Both the position numbers and the translations under genes were made by a program. Below are positions 33,249 through 42,995 of a stretch of DNA of 64,000 bases, in pieces. The notes beneath the pieces were generated by a model. That model was not told the origin of the DNA and made no database searches. It was given only the letters and a program-made list of their open reading frames with translations. The stretch spans positions 220,030 through 284,029 of the forward strand of contig SUGL01000003.1 in assembly GCA_004963905.1 (NCBI GenBank), read 5' to 3'. Position 1 is the stretch's first letter. Each line of letters starts with the position of its first letter. The stretch comes from Mesorhizobium sp. (GTDB taxonomy: Bacteria; Pseudomonadota; Alphaproteobacteria; Rhizobiales; Rhizobiaceae).

Positions 33249-34163
33249 ATGTCAAGCAACAAGCTATATATCGACAAAGCCACCGGAGTGCTTAACGTTG
33301 GGGCCGTGGACACGATCGACGATATCCTGGTTTCCCCGCCCGCCGCGCAACGTGTTGCCGGGCGAGGCAGGCTTTTCTGCGGCAAGAGCGGCGGCCGGAC
33401 CCGCCTTCAACGCCTCTACCAGGACGGATCGGCCAAGATTCGCATGCCGGCGGTGCAAGGCGACCCGCTCGAGGCCGTGCTGATCAATACGGCCGGCGGA
33501 CTGACCGGCGGCGACCGGCTTGGCTGGTCTATCGAGGTCGGCGAGGGCGCCGCGGCCTCCATCACCACACAGGCCTGCGAGAAGATCTATCGCGCCGCAT
33601 CGGATCGCGCCGAGACGACAGTCAGGCTCGATGTCGGCGCTGGCGGCCAAATCGCCTGGTTGCCGCAGGAAACGATCGTTTTCGACCAGGCGGCCTTTGC
33701 AAGGACGCTCGATGTGAAGCTTGCGGCGGATGCCGAAGCGCTGCTTTTGGAGGCGACGCTGTTCGGCCGGCTGGCGATGGGCGAACGGACGCTACTGGGC
33801 AATTTCCACGATCGCTGGCGCGTCCACCAGAACGGCCGGCTCATCCATGCCGAGGATTTTCGCATCGGGCCGGATATCGCGGCCAGGCTCCAGCATCGGG
33901 CGGTGGCCGGCGGCGCGCGCGCGATTGCAACGGTGCTTCTCGTGGCCCCGCGTGCGGAAACCCTGCTGGAGCCGGCGCGCGCGATCATCGGGGGTTCCCA
34001 CGTCGGTGGCTGGAGCGGCGCCAGCTTCTGGAGCGTCGGCCAATCTGGCAAGCTTCTTGCGAGGCTCACCGCCGGCGACGGCTACCAGCTTCGTAAGCGG
34101 CTGGTTCCGCTCGTCGAATTGCTCAACGGACGGGCGGGCCTGCCCAAATTATGGTCACTTTGA
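33249..34163 (+). CDS. ureD: Urease accessory protein UreD
   Basis: The 304-residue UreD (UreH) helps assemble the nickel centre, forming a complex with UreF and UreG on apo-urease. Recognisable are VAGRGRLFCGKSGGRTRL, LINTAGGLTGGDRL near 80-93, TTQACEKIYR and WLPQETIVFD, all conserved in UreD. The ATG at 33249 fits; a longer opening to 32691 overlaps the divergent ACP and nodE-like genes and is rejected. It heads the urease gene set, with ureA 27 bases downstream. The upstream gap is shared with the NodF-like ACP gene, so a promoter must lie there, but I see no clear boxes. Confidence 0.94.
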   Translation: MSSNKLYIDKATGVLNVGAVDTIDDILVSPPAAQRVAGRGRLFCGKSGGRTRLQRLYQDGSAKIRMPAVQGDPLEAVLINTAGGLTGGDRLGWSIEVGEGAAASITTQACEKIYRAASDRAETTVRLDVGAGGQIAWLPQETIVFDQAAFARTLDVKLAADAEALLLEATLFGRLAMGERTLLGNFHDRWRVHQNGRLIHAEDFRIGPDIAARLQHRAVAGGARAIATVLLVAPRAETLLEPARAIIGGSHVGGWSGASFWSVGQSGKLLARLTAGDGYQLRKRLVPLVELLNGRAGLPKLWSL

Positions 34164-34190
34164 GTTTGATCTTGAATACTGGGAAGACGC

Positions 34191-34493
34191 ATGAATCTCA
34201 CGCCGCGTGAAAAGGACAAGCTGCTGATCGCCATGGCGGCGATGGTGGCGCGCAAGCGGCTGGAGCGCGGCGTGAAGCTCAACCACCCCGAAGCGATCGC
34301 GCTGATCACCGACTTCGTCGTCGAGGGCGCCCGTGACGGCCGCTCGGTGGCCGAGCTGATGGAGGCCGGCGCGCATGTCGTCACCCGCGCCCAGGTCATG
34401 GACGGCATTGCCGAGATGATCCACGACGTCCAGGTCGAAGCGACATTTCCCGACGGCACCAAGCTGGTGACCGTGCACGAGCCGATCAGGTGA
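34191..34493 (+). CDS. ureA: Urease gamma subunit
   Basis: The 100-residue gamma subunit of urease starts [27 protein letters not shown] and contains [10 protein letters not shown] and [14 protein letters not shown], all hallmark segments. Length equals the family standard. It assembles with UreB and UreC into the alpha-beta-gamma trimers of trimers in the cytoplasm. It follows ureD by 27 bases. The structural genes are split: a DUF1272 gene and hupE/ureJ separate ureA from ureB, and two opposite-strand genes separate ureB from ureC. Confidence 0.96.
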   Translation: MNLTPREKDKLLIAMAAMVARKRLERGVKLNHPEAIALITDFVVEGARDGRSVAELMEAGAHVVTRAQVMDGIAEMIHDVQVEATFPDGTKLVTVHEPIR

Positions 34494-34518
34494 GGGCCGA
34501 TCAGGTGAGGAGGAACCG

Positions 34519-34773
34519 ATGCTGGAACTGAGGCCCAATTGCGAATGCTGCGACAAGGACCTGCCGCCGGAGGCCGCCGATGCGCTGATCTGCACCTTCG
34601 AATGCACCTTCTGCACCGGCTGCGTGGAAGATGTGCTCGGCGGTGTCTGCCCAAACTGCGGCGGCAATTTCTCACCGCGGCCGATCCGGCCGGCCGCAAT
34701 GCTGAAGAAGTATCCGGCCTCGACCAAACGTGTGCTCAAGGCCGAGGGCTGCGGCCCGCGCAAGGCCGCCTGA
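34519..34773 (+). CDS. DUF1272 cysteine-rich zinc-ribbon-like protein
   Basis: The 84-residue product matches DUF1272: it begins MLELRPNCECCDKDLPPEA and carries cysteines in CECC, CTFECTFCTGCVE and CPNCGG, enough for two zinc or other metal sites. No biochemical function is established for the family. Its place between ureA and hupE/ureJ, both about nickel use, makes metal handling an attractive inference, though it may be a passenger. It is 25 bases downstream of ureA with a GAGGAGG ribosome site, so it is surely part of the operon. Confidence 0.85.
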   Translation: MLELRPNCECCDKDLPPEAADALICTFECTFCTGCVEDVLGGVCPNCGGNFSPRPIRPAAMLKKYPASTKRVLKAEGCGPRKAA

Positions 34774-34801
34774 CCCGGCAACCTCGAAAGGAAAGCCGCC
34801 C

Positions 34802-35395
34802 ATGATCTCCGCTTCGACGAAACGCATCTCGCTCGCCGCGCTCATGCTCTTGGCAGCAGCGATGCCGGCTTACGCCCATGTCGGCATCGGCACGACCTCG
34901 TCCTTCGCGGCCGGCTTCACGCACCCATTGTCGGGCCTCGACCATATGACGGCGATGATCGCCGTCGGCCTGTGGGCGGCGATGAAAGGCGGCAAGGCGG
35001 TGTGGGCTTGGCCGCTCGCTTTCGTCGGCCTGATGCTGGTCGGCGGCGCGCTCGGCATGCTGCAAGTGCCGGTGCCCTTCGTCGAGCCGGGCATTCTGGC
35101 CTCGGTCGTGGCGCTTGGCCTGGTGGTCGCGCTGGCGATCGACCTGCCGGTCTCGGCGGGAGTGGCCCTCATCGGCCTGTTCGCGCTCTTCCACGGCCAT
35201 GCGCACGGCACCGAAGTGCCTCGGAATGCCGGCGGCCTCGAATATATGGCGGGCTTTGCCGCTGCGACGGCGCTTCTCCATGTGCTCGGCATCGCGGCCG
35301 CGCTCGGCCTTGGGCTGCGCTTCCGCGGCTTGGCGCGCGCCGCCGGCGCCGCCTGCGCGGCGGTCGGCGTCGGCCTTGCCTTCGGTATGCTGTGA
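34802..35395 (+). CDS. HupE/UreJ family membrane protein, probable nickel transporter
   Basis: This 197-residue protein has a cleavable signal (AMPAYAHVG, with the mature N-terminus starting at His) and six predicted membrane helices. [21 protein letters not shown] near 40-60 holds the HPxxGxDH motif typical of HupE/UreJ nickel-permease relatives, and HGHAHGTEV near 132 is a further metal-site candidate. It likely brings Ni2+ into the cell for urease. The gene lies between DUF1272 and ureB, in tight operon spacing. HupE and UreJ are hard to tell apart by sequence alone; context favours the urease role. Confidence 0.87.
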   Translation: MISASTKRISLAALMLLAAAMPAYAHVGIGTTSSFAAGFTHPLSGLDHMTAMIAVGLWAAMKGGKAVWAWPLAFVGLMLVGGALGMLQVPVPFVEPGILASVVALGLVVALAIDLPVSAGVALIGLFALFHGHAHGTEVPRNAGGLEYMAGFAAATALLHVLGIAAALGLGLRFRGLARAAGAACAAVGVGLAFGML

Positions 35396-35402
35396 GGGCG
35401 CG

Positions 35403-35708
35403 ATGATCCCGGGCGAAGTGATCACGGCAAAGGGCGAGATCGAGTTGAACAAAGGTCTGCCGACGGTGACGCTCAAGGTCGCCAACAGTGGTGACCGGCC
35501 GATCCAGGTCGGCAGCCACTACCATTTCTTCGAGACCAATGAGGGGTTGAAATTCGACCGCGAACGCGCCCGCGGCATGCGTCTGGACATCGCCGCCGGC
35601 ACCGCCATGCGCTTCGAGCCGGGCCAGGAACGCGACGTCACGCTGGTGCCGCTCGGCGGCAAGCGCGAGGTCTATGGATTCCAGCAGAAGGTGATGGGCA
35701 AGCTGTGA
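35403..35708 (+). CDS. ureB: Urease beta subunit
   Basis: The 101-residue beta subunit begins [16 protein letters not shown] and includes [19 protein letters not shown] and [15 protein letters not shown], the hallmark segments of UreB. Length is standard. The start at 35403 comes seven bases after the hupE/ureJ stop. After ureB the plus strand carries no gene until ureC at 36958, because two minus-strand genes intervene; that is unusual for a urease cluster. Confidence 0.96.
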   Translation: MIPGEVITAKGEIELNKGLPTVTLKVANSGDRPIQVGSHYHFFETNEGLKFDRERARGMRLDIAAGTAMRFEPGQERDVTLVPLGGKREVYGFQQKVMGKL

Positions 35709-35728
35709 GGTATGGCGGCGCGCTCAAA

Positions 35729-36217
35729 TCACTTCGGCGGGGGCTTGGCGGCCGCGTAGATGACGATCTTGCCGGGATTGTCGAATTCCACGGCGAGCAC
35801 GTCGTCGGCGAGAACGCGCCGCGAGTCGATCGCATTGAAGAGCAGCGCGTTCGCTTCGATCTCCTGGCGCAGTTCCGTGACGTCGTCCTGATGCTGCTTC
35901 ACCTTGTTCTCGATCGCCGGCGGCGGTCCGCCCTCGCTGCGTGCCGCATCCGTCAGGAAGACGATATCGACGGTGTCGAGCTTGGTCGTCTTGCGTACCG
36001 TGCCGATGTTCTCGCGTGTGCGGTCAATGGCGGTGATGACCTTGCCGGCTTCCGTCTTCGACAGCGTCTCTTCCTGCCGGATGTCGGAGTCGACAATCGC
36101 CGCACCCGGCTTGGTGTTGTCCAGCGGCTGCGCCGGGAAGGCGGCGCGCGGCACGGCGGCTGTCAGAAGCACGGCCGCCGCCATAGCTGGAAACGCTATT
36201 TGGACGCGGCCCTTCAT
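35729..36217 (-). CDS. Secreted hypothetical protein (162 aa) opposite the urease operon
   Basis: I do not recognise this 162-residue protein. It begins with a signal peptide (MKGRVQIAFPAMAAAVLLTAAVPRAAFPA), so it is exported. The mature part has an acidic, helix-prone centre (ENKVKQHQDDVTELRQEIEANALLFNAI) and a C-terminal strand (VLAVEFDNPGKIVIYAA). It runs against ureB and ureC. Its stop is 20 bases from the ureB stop. Coding-like composition and a clean signal peptide make it a real gene. Either it was inserted into an ancestral ureABC run or the run was always split here. Confidence 0.65.
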   Translation of the reverse strand: MKGRVQIAFPAMAAAVLLTAAVPRAAFPAQPLDNTKPGAAIVDSDIRQEETLSKTEAGKVITAIDRTRENIGTVRKTTKLDTVDIVFLTDAARSEGGPPPAIENKVKQHQDDVTELRQEIEANALLFNAIDSRRVLADDVLAVEFDNPGKIVIYAAAKPPPK

Positions 36218-36362
36218 CGCTCGCTCCTGACTGAATTTCCGGTGGGGCGAAAAGAGCGAAACGACTCTTACGGGCCGGAGGTTCCCTCGGACCTTGCGCC
36301 GGCAAGCCTGAAACCGGCCCGCCAGCGCTTGCCAGGCGACTTTTCCAGGGCCCTGCTTCTAC

Positions 36363-36406
36363 GCGATTCCGGACGGAAGACCGCTATACACTTTTCCTGG
36401 AATCGC
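36363..36406 (-). repeat. Hairpin repeat family A, copy 3 (covarying stem)
   Basis: This reverse-orientation 44-bp copy has outer arms GCGATTCC and GGAATCGC instead of GCAATTCC and GGAATTGC. Both sides of one pair changed together (A-T to G-C), so the stem is kept. It lies between the two minus-strand secreted-protein genes inside the urease cluster. Confidence 0.85.
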
Positions 36407-36412
36407 CCTTGG

Positions 36413-36778
36413 TCAGCTTGCCTTCTTGGTGATCAGGGTCAGCGCGCCATTGGGCTGCAGGCTGGCGGCAATCACCTGCGCCGAGCTCATGCCCTTGGCT
36501 TCGAGCGCGGATTTCACCTTCGGCGTCGCGTCGATCGATTTGCGCAACGTCTGCAGGCCGGCGTCGCCGCGTTGCGCCACGATCTGGTTGACCTGTGTTT
36601 GCGTGTCCTTGGGCAGTTCGGTGATGTCGACGATGCTGACGCTCTCGATCGTCGGTGGCTTGGCGGGTGCAGGCGCGGCCGGCGCCGGGCTCGGCTGTGG
36701 CGCGGGCTGCTGTTGGGCGCTGGCCGCACCGGCCAGCATCAAAGTGGCGGCGGCGGCGAAAACGATCGTCTGGCGCAT
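36413..36778 (-). CDS. Small secreted Pro/Ala-rich hypothetical protein
   Basis: The 121-residue product has a signal peptide (MRQTIVFAAAATLMLAGAASAQ), then a proline-alanine linker (QPSPAPAAPAPAKPP) and a compact C-terminal domain of about 75 residues with VDITELPKDTQTQVNQIV and LRKSIDATPKVKSALEAKG. I do not recognise the domain. The start at 36778 is preferred over 36829, which would put 17 residues ahead of the signal. It sits on the opposite strand directly upstream of ureC, so its promoter probably lies in the 179 bases that also hold the ureC leader. Confidence 0.65.
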   Translation of the reverse strand: MRQTIVFAAAATLMLAGAASAQQQPAPQPSPAPAAPAPAKPPTIESVSIVDITELPKDTQTQVNQIVAQRGDAGLQTLRKSIDATPKVKSALEAKGMSSAQVIAASLQPNGALTLITKKAS

Positions 36779-36957
36779 GGATATTCCTTCCATCGGTTTG
36801 GCAAACGGCTTCGGAGTGGTCCCGCCCACCTCGGCCGCCCGATGGGAACGCCCAAATGGGAACGCAAAGTGTCGCTGAGCGGGTCATTGCGTGACCATTG
36901 GGTGGCGACAATGTGCGCACCACACTCAACCAATCTGATTTTCGGGAGCAATCGCTG

Positions 36958-38670
36958 ATGGCCAAAATCACCCGTGCCGCCTATGCGCAGATGTATGGCC
37001 CGACGGTCGGCGACAAGGTGCGGCTGGCCGACACCGAGCTCTTCATCGAGGTCGAGAAGGATTTCACCGTCCATGGCGAGGAGGTGAAGTTCGGCGGCGG
37101 CAAGGTGATTCGCGACGGCATGGGCCAGAGCCAGGCCGCGAGGGCCGGGGGCGCGGTAGACACGGTCATCACCAACGCCCTGGTCGTCGATGCGCTGACC
37201 GGCATCGTCAAGGCCGATATCGGTCTGAAGGACGGCCGTATCGCAGCCATCGGCAAGGCCGGCAACCCCGACACGCAAGACGGCGTCACCATCATCATCG
37301 GCCCAGGCACCGAGATCATCGCCGGTGAAGGCAAGATCCTGACCGCCGGCGGTTTCGACGCGCATATCCATTTCATCTGCCCGCAGCAGATCGAGGAAGC
37401 GCTGATGAGCGGCGTCACCACCATGCTCGGCGGCGGCACCGGTCCGGCGCACGGTACCCTGGCCACCACCTGCACGCCCGGCCCCTGGCACATGGCGCGC
37501 ATGATCCAGTCCTTCGACGCTTTTCCGATGAATATCGGCCTGTCCGGCAAGGGCAATGCGTCGCAGCCCGCCGCGCTGGAAGAGATGGTGCTCGCCGGCG
37601 CCTGCTCGCTGAAATTGCATGAGGACTGGGGCACGACACCGGCCGCGATCGACTGCTGCCTGTCGGTCGCCGACGCTTACGACGTGCAGGTGATGATCCA
37701 CACCGACACGTTGAACGAATCGGGCTTCGTCGAGAATACGGTCGCGGCGATCAAGGGTCGCACGATACACGCCTTCCACACCGAGGGCGCCGGCGGCGGC
37801 CACGCGCCCGACATCATCAAGGTCTGCGGCCTGCCCAACGTCATCCCGTCGTCCACCAATCCGACCAGGCCCTACACCGTCAACACGCTGGCCGAGCATC
37901 TCGACATGCTGATGGTCTGCCATCATCTGTCGCCGTCGATCCCCGAGGACATCGCCTTTGCCGAAAGCCGCATCCGCAAGGAGACGATCGCGGCCGAGGA
38001 CATCCTGCACGATATCGGCGCCTTCTCGATCATCTCCTCCGACAGCCAGGCCATGGGCCGCGTCGGCGAGGTCGCGATCCGCTGCTGGCAGACCGCCGAC
38101 AAGATGAAGCGCCAGCGCGGATCATTGCCGCAGGAGACCGGCGACAACGACAATTTCCGCGTCCGCCGCTACATCGCCAAATACACGATAAACCCGGCGA
38201 TCGCGCATGGCCTGTCGAAAGAGATCGGCTCGGTGACAGTGGGAAAGCGCGCCGATCTGGTGCTGTGGAACCCGGCCTTCTTCGGCGTCAAGCCGGAGAT
38301 GGTGCTGGTCGGCGGCACCATCGCCGCTGCCCCGATGGGCGATCCCAACGCCTCGATCCCGACGCCGCAGCCGATGCACTACCGGCCGATGTTCGGCGCT
38401 TACGGCAAGGCGCTGACCAACTCGTCGGTGACCTTCGTCTCCAAGGCCGCTTTCGATGCCGGCCTGCAGGAGAAACTCGGTGTCGACAAGGCGATGGTCG
38501 CGGTGGAAAACACGCGCGGCGGCATCGGCAAGCATTCCATGGTGCTCAACGACGCCACGCCGCATGTCGAGGTCGACCCGGAGACCTATGAGGTGCGCGC
38601 CGATGGCGAGCTCTTGACCTGCGAGCCCGCGACGGTGCTGCCGATGGCGCAGCGGTATTTTCTGTTTTGA
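36958..38670 (+). CDS. ureC: Urease alpha (catalytic) subunit
   Basis: The 570-residue catalytic subunit is full length. Active-site residues are in place: the carbamylated Lys219 in [11 protein letters not shown] that bridges the two nickels, the histidines of [14 protein letters not shown] and [15 protein letters not shown], and the flap Cys321-His322 in [13 protein letters not shown]. It hydrolyses urea to ammonia and carbamate in the cytoplasm. The start follows GGGAG. Because two opposite-strand genes separate it from ureB, it probably has its own promoter in 36779-36957. Confidence 0.97.
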   Translation: MAKITRAAYAQMYGPTVGDKVRLADTELFIEVEKDFTVHGEEVKFGGGKVIRDGMGQSQAARAGGAVDTVITNALVVDALTGIVKADIGLKDGRIAAIGKAGNPDTQDGVTIIIGPGTEIIAGEGKILTAGGFDAHIHFICPQQIEEALMSGVTTMLGGGTGPAHGTLATTCTPGPWHMARMIQSFDAFPMNIGLSGKGNASQPAALEEMVLAGACSLKLHEDWGTTPAAIDCCLSVADAYDVQVMIHTDTLNESGFVENTVAAIKGRTIHAFHTEGAGGGHAPDIIKVCGLPNVIPSSTNPTRPYTVNTLAEHLDMLMVCHHLSPSIPEDIAFAESRIRKETIAAEDILHDIGAFSIISSDSQAMGRVGEVAIRCWQTADKMKRQRGSLPQETGDNDNFRVRRYIAKYTINPAIAHGLSKEIGSVTVGKRADLVLWNPAFFGVKPEMVLVGGTIAAAPMGDPNASIPTPQPMHYRPMFGAYGKALTNSSVTFVSKAAFDAGLQEKLGVDKAMVAVENTRGGIGKHSMVLNDATPHVEVDPETYEVRADGELLTCEPATVLPMAQRYFLF

Positions 38671-38742
38671 CCCGGGTGACGCTAATCTACAGATTCATAT
38701 CCTGCGGTTGGCTTGGGACTGAAAACCGCGCATTATGCGACC

Positions 38743-39237
38743 ATGAACAAGATTCAGGTACAACGGCGGCATAAGTCTACACCCATTGAGACGGATTATG
38801 CTCAGTGGTGCGCCGAACAGGGCGCGCTGTTGCGCGAAGGTCGTCTCTCCGACCTCGATCGCGAGAATCTTGCCGAGGAGATCGAGAGCTTGGGGCGGAG
38901 CGACAAAAGGGAAATCGCGAGCAGGTTGGGCACCTTGCTCCAGCATTTGCTCAAATGGGAATTTCAGCCAGACAGACGTAAAACCGGATGGTTGCTGACG
39001 ATCCGGGAGCAACGATTTCAGATTGAAAATCTTCTAGACGAGAGTCCTAGCCTGAAAGCTTATCCGGGACAACGGCTTAGCCGTGAGTTCAAGATGGCGA
39101 GATTGAAGGCCGCAGACGAGACGGGCTTGGCGGAACGGGATTTCCCTACGGACTGCCCGTACTCGATCGAGGAGATCCTCGACCATGATTTTTTCCCTGG
39201 CGCTCCTTGGTCATCCGATCAGCTTATTCGTGAATGA
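38743..39237 (+). CDS. DUF29 domain protein
   Basis: The 164-residue product has the DUF29 pattern: YAQWCAEQGALLREGRLSDLDRENLAEEIESLGRSDKREI near the N-terminus (given to locate it at about 20-58), then LLQHLLKWEFQP and a C-terminal LDHDFFPG. DUF29 is widespread in cyanobacteria and alphaproteobacteria with no assigned biochemical role. It lies 72 bases after ureC on the same strand. The next gene overlaps or closely follows it. A role in urease maturation is not implied by any motif. Confidence 0.8.
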   Translation: MNKIQVQRRHKSTPIETDYAQWCAEQGALLREGRLSDLDRENLAEEIESLGRSDKREIASRLGTLLQHLLKWEFQPDRRKTGWLLTIREQRFQIENLLDESPSLKAYPGQRLSREFKMARLKAADETGLAERDFPTDCPYSIEEILDHDFFPGAPWSSDQLIRE

Positions 39238-39296
39238 ATTATCATTTTGCGCGGGCGTCGGTTGGTTTCGCCTCAAGAGGCTTGATTAGTCCGTCT

Positions 39297-39890
39297 ATGG
39301 CAGCAGAAATCGCCTCCCCCCACGACATCTTCCCGCATATCCGCATCGTCATGGGCATGGTGATCGGCCTCGGCGTCACCAGATTGCTGTCGGGGGTCGC
39401 CCGCATCGTCCAGCATCCCGGCCAGTACCGGCTCTATGCCGTGCATCTCGCCTGGGTCGGCTCGGTTCTCTTGATGCTGGTGCACTTCTGGTGGTGGGAG
39501 TTCGGGCTCTACGCCATCCAGTCCTGGACCTTCGGCAAGTACCTTTTCATCATCTTCTATGCCATCACGCTCTTCCTGCTCTGCGCGCTGCTGTTTCCGG
39601 ATTCGATGCTCGATTACACCAGCTACGAGGACTATTTTTATTCGCGACGCGCCTGGTTCTTCGGCTTGCTCGGCGCAACTTATCTGCTCGATATCATCGA
39701 CACGCTGCTCAAGGGCCCGGAGCATTTCGCCCGCTTCGGCAATGAATATCTGATCCGCACGCCGGTGTTTGTCGCGCTTTGCCTTGTCGCGATCCTGGTG
39801 CGCGACCGCCGCTTCCACATCGCCTTCGTCGCGGCGGCCCTGATCTACCAGATATCCTTCATCCTGCGGCTCTTCGACACCATCGTGTAA
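39297..39890 (+). CDS. Integral membrane hypothetical protein
   Basis: I do not recognise this 197-residue protein. It has five or six hydrophobic helices, including IRIVMGMVIGLGVTRLL, HLAWVGSVLLMLVHFWWWEF, LFIIFYAITLFLLCALL and a C-terminal IAFVAAALIYQISFILRLF. Between them is a polar, aromatic-rich loop (YTSYEDYFYSRRAW). An ATG at 39234 would overlap the DUF29 stop by four bases but adds 21 non-membrane residues. Neither start has a strong ribosome site, so the 5' end is uncertain. It may simply be a passenger in the urease region. Confidence 0.65.
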   Translation: MAAEIASPHDIFPHIRIVMGMVIGLGVTRLLSGVARIVQHPGQYRLYAVHLAWVGSVLLMLVHFWWWEFGLYAIQSWTFGKYLFIIFYAITLFLLCALLFPDSMLDYTSYEDYFYSRRAWFFGLLGATYLLDIIDTLLKGPEHFARFGNEYLIRTPVFVALCLVAILVRDRRFHIAFVAAALIYQISFILRLFDTIV

Positions 39891-39949
39891 CCAGCATTGG
39901 GCTGAAGATCGGGATGGTCTAGGGTTTTCGCGAAAGGCAGGATTGCACC

Positions 39950-40555
39950 ATGTACAAGGCCGTCGGATCGCGAGGTTCCCGCGTCAGCCGCGTGCTCTGG
40001 ATGCTCGAGGAACTCGGGCAGCCCTACGAATTCGTCGAGATCAAGCTGCGCTCGCCCGAGGCCTACGCGCTGAACCCCTCCGGCAAGGTGCCGATCCTGA
40101 TCGACGGCGATCTGAAGATCACGGATTCGGCGGCGATCTGCGTCTATCTGGCGGACAAGCATGCGGAAAAAGGCATGGGCTCCGGTCCCGGGCTCGCCGG
40201 CCGCGCCGAGATCGATTCCTGGATGCATTTCGCCCAGAGCGAGCTGGAAGCGCCGCTGTGGAACAAGTTGCGCCATCGTTTCCTGCTGCCGAAGGAGGTG
40301 CGCGTCGATGTCGGCCCTGCAACCGCGCATGACTTCGCCTCCGAAGTGAAGGCGCTGGACCGCCGGCTCGGCGACAGGCCGTTTGCGCTAGGTGACCGCT
40401 TTTCGGCCGTCGACGTGCTGCTCAGCGACATGGGCGGTTGGGCCCGCGCCGGCCGGTTCCCGATCGACTCCGATCGGGTCAACGCCTATTTCGATCGTGT
40501 GCTGTCGCGACCAGCCCGAGCGCGGGCCCAAGCCAATGGCGGAGCCATGAAATGA
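39950..40555 (+). CDS. Glutathione S-transferase family protein, coupled to ureE
   Basis: The 201-residue product has a thioredoxin-like N-terminal half with [31 protein letters not shown] and [19 protein letters not shown] (the Ser of DSAAI fits the glutathione site), then a helical C-terminal half ending in [15 protein letters not shown]. Substrate is unknown. Its stop overlaps the ureE start (ATGA at 40552-40555), so the two are translationally coupled and the GST is truly part of the urease operon. The overlap suggests a tie to nickel or urease metabolism, which remains unproven. Confidence 0.85.
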   Translation: MYKAVGSRGSRVSRVLWMLEELGQPYEFVEIKLRSPEAYALNPSGKVPILIDGDLKITDSAAICVYLADKHAEKGMGSGPGLAGRAEIDSWMHFAQSELEAPLWNKLRHRFLLPKEVRVDVGPATAHDFASEVKALDRRLGDRPFALGDRFSAVDVLLSDMGGWARAGRFPIDSDRVNAYFDRVLSRPARARAQANGGAMK

Positions 40556-41127
40556 AACTCAACATCAACACCGATTTCACCAAATTCCCCCGCGCCGTTT
40601 CGGTGCTTTCCGCCGGCGAGGCTGGAGCGGCGACACCTTTCGACAAGGCCGTGTTGCCGCATGATGAGCGGCATCTGCGTCGCCGCGCCATCGAGACGGC
40701 GGGCGGCGGCAAGATTCTGGTCGACCTGCCGGAGCCGGTGGCTTTGAACAATGGCGACCGGCTGGTGCTGGAGGACGGCCGTCAGTTGGAGATCGTCGCC
40801 GCGCCGGAAGAGGTCTACGACATCCGCGCTCGCGATGCCGTGCATCTCACCGAGCTAGCCTGGCACATCGGCAATCGTCATCTCGCAGCAAGCATCGAGG
40901 CGGATCGCATCCTCATCCTGCGCGACCATGTCATCAAGGCGATGCTGGAGGGGCTCGGCGCCACTGTCGACGAGGTGCTGGAACCGTTCAATCCGGTGCG
41001 CGGCGCCTACTCCGGCCATGGCCGTGACCATGATCATCATGGTCACGGCCATCACGATCACGACCATCACGATCATGATCATTCGCATGAACATCATGAC
41101 CATGGCCATCACCATCACCATGACTGA
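40552..41127 (+). CDS. ureE: Urease accessory protein UreE, nickel metallochaperone
   Basis: The 191-residue UreE has the peptide-binding N-terminal domain, the metal-binding C-terminal domain with [16 protein letters not shown] near 102-117, and a long His/Asp-rich tail from about residue 155 (more than 15 His; [17 protein letters not shown] is part of it). It binds nickel and delivers it to UreG and urease. The start overlaps the GST stop. The tail's CAT/CAC run also contains the ureF start at 41120, so ureE and ureF overlap by eight bases. Confidence 0.95.
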   Translation: MKLNINTDFTKFPRAVSVLSAGEAGAATPFDKAVLPHDERHLRRRAIETAGGGKILVDLPEPVALNNGDRLVLEDGRQLEIVAAPEEVYDIRARDAVHLTELAWHIGNRHLAASIEADRILILRDHVIKAMLEGLGATVDEVLEPFNPVRGAYSGHGRDHDHHGHGHHDHDHHDHDHSHEHHDHGHHHHHD

Positions 41128-41791
41128 GCGGCCTGCCGGCGCCGCGCTGCTGCGGCTGATGGCATGGCTGTCGCCGTCCTTTCCGATTGGCGGCTTTTCC
41201 TACAGCCACGGCCTCGAGCGGGCCGTGCATGACGGGCTGATCGCCGATCGTCAGCATCTTGCCGAGTGGCTGGAGACGCTGGTCGAGATGGGCTCGGGCT
41301 GGAACGATGCGGTGCTGTTCGCCGAAAGCTGGCGGCGCGCGCATGACGGCGGCGATCTCCATGAGGTTGCCGCGCTTGCCGAGGCGCTTGCCGGCTCGCG
41401 GGAGCGGCACCTGGAAACCATGCTGCAGGGCGCGGCTTTCCTCAAGGCGGCCTCCGCCTGGCCGTGTCCCGCGTTGCAGCGCCTGCCCGCCGATTGCCCC
41501 TATTGCGTCGCCGTCGGCGCGGTTGCCGGCAGCCACGGCATCGGCTTGGCGGAGGCGTTGTCGGCTTTCCTGCAGGCCTTTTTCTCCAACCTCGTGCAGG
41601 CCGCCATCCGGCTCGGCGTTGCAGGGCAGGTCGATGCCGTCGCTTTGTTAGCCGGCTTTGAATCCTTGGCATTGTCGGCGGCCGCTCGTGCCGCCAATTC
41701 TTCGCTCGACGATCTCGGTGGCTCCGCCTTCATCTCCGACATCGTGGCGATGAAGCACGAAACCCAATATTCGCGTCTGTTCCGCTCATGA
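41120..41791 (+). CDS. ureF: Urease accessory protein UreF
   Basis: The 223-residue helical UreF carries [26 protein letters not shown] near its N-terminus, [15 protein letters not shown] in the middle and [17 protein letters not shown] at the C-terminus, all typical. UreF binds UreD and UreG and acts as a gate for GTP-dependent nickel insertion. The start at 41120 lies inside the ureE His-tail codons; an in-frame ATG at 41102 would add six residues (MAITIT). Its stop overlaps the start of the DUF3995 gene (ATGA), so translation is coupled in both directions. Confidence 0.95.
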   Translation: MTERPAGAALLRLMAWLSPSFPIGGFSYSHGLERAVHDGLIADRQHLAEWLETLVEMGSGWNDAVLFAESWRRAHDGGDLHEVAALAEALAGSRERHLETMLQGAAFLKAASAWPCPALQRLPADCPYCVAVGAVAGSHGIGLAEALSAFLQAFFSNLVQAAIRLGVAGQVDAVALLAGFESLALSAAARAANSSLDDLGGSAFISDIVAMKHETQYSRLFRS

Positions 41792-42224
41792 CCATTCTCG
41801 CCTTCGCCTTGTCTGTGGTCCTGCTCCTGATCACCACGCTGCATGTCTATTGGGGGATCGGCGGCATCTGGCCCGGGACTGACACAAAATCCTGCGCCCG
41901 CGCCGTCGTCGGTTTTCGCGGCGTCGACGAAATGCCGTCATCATTAGCGAGCTTCGCCGTCGCCGCTTGCCTCGCGCTTGCCACGCTCTGGCCTCTGGCG
42001 CTCGAAGGTGTCTTTGCCTCGCCGTTTCCGAAGCAGGGGCTTGCCGCCACCGCGCTGATGATCGGCCTCGTCTTCCTTGGCCGCGGCATCGCCGGTTTCA
42101 CGCCCTGGTGGCGCCAACTGGCGCCGGAGCAGCCTTTCGCGCGGCTCGACCAGCGCCTCTATTCGCCGCTCTGCCTGCTGATCGGGCTGGGCTTCGCCAT
42201 CCTCGCCATCACGGAGTTTCCGGC

Positions 42225-42228
<4 letters not shown>
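41788..42228 (+). CDS. DUF3995 membrane protein within the urease operon
   Basis: This 146-residue protein has four predicted membrane helices (about 2-22, 50-72, 84-104 and 125-143) and the DUF3995 features [15 protein letters not shown] and [18 protein letters not shown]. No function is known for the family. It overlaps both ureF and ureG by four bases (ATGA at each end), so its dosage is tied to the nickel-insertion proteins. That makes a role in nickel entry or membrane docking of the complex a reasonable guess, but no metal motif beyond two His/Trp clusters is visible. Confidence 0.82.
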
Positions 42229-42857
<629 letters not shown>

Positions 42858-42916
42858 TCCACGGCCTGACCCACCAGTTTGCGGTTGCTGGCTGCGGTTG
42901 GGCGCGGCATTGTCCA

Positions 42917-42960
42917 GCAATTCCAGGAAAAGTGCGTAGCGGTTTTCCGTCCGGAATTGC
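42917..42960 (+). repeat. Hairpin repeat family A, copy 4 (44 bp)
   Basis: A consensus copy with outer arms GCAATTCC and GGAATTGC and the inner GGAAAA/TTTTCC stem. It lies between ureG and the class II aldolase gene and ends 35 bases before the aldolase start, so it is in that gene's leader. Confidence 0.85.
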
Positions 42961-42995
42961 GTAAAAGCAGAACCGCCAGAACCGGAGGATTTTCG

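Noticed and set aside
40855-41121. Met/Val-rich 88-residue minus-strand frame opposite the UreE His tail
   Set aside because: It is simply the reverse of the CAT/CAC run (ATG/GTG codons), so the methionine repeats are an artefact.
42879-42995. Extended N-terminus of the class II aldolase
   Set aside because: It would translate repeat copy A4; the CGGAGGA ribosome site supports the start at 42996.
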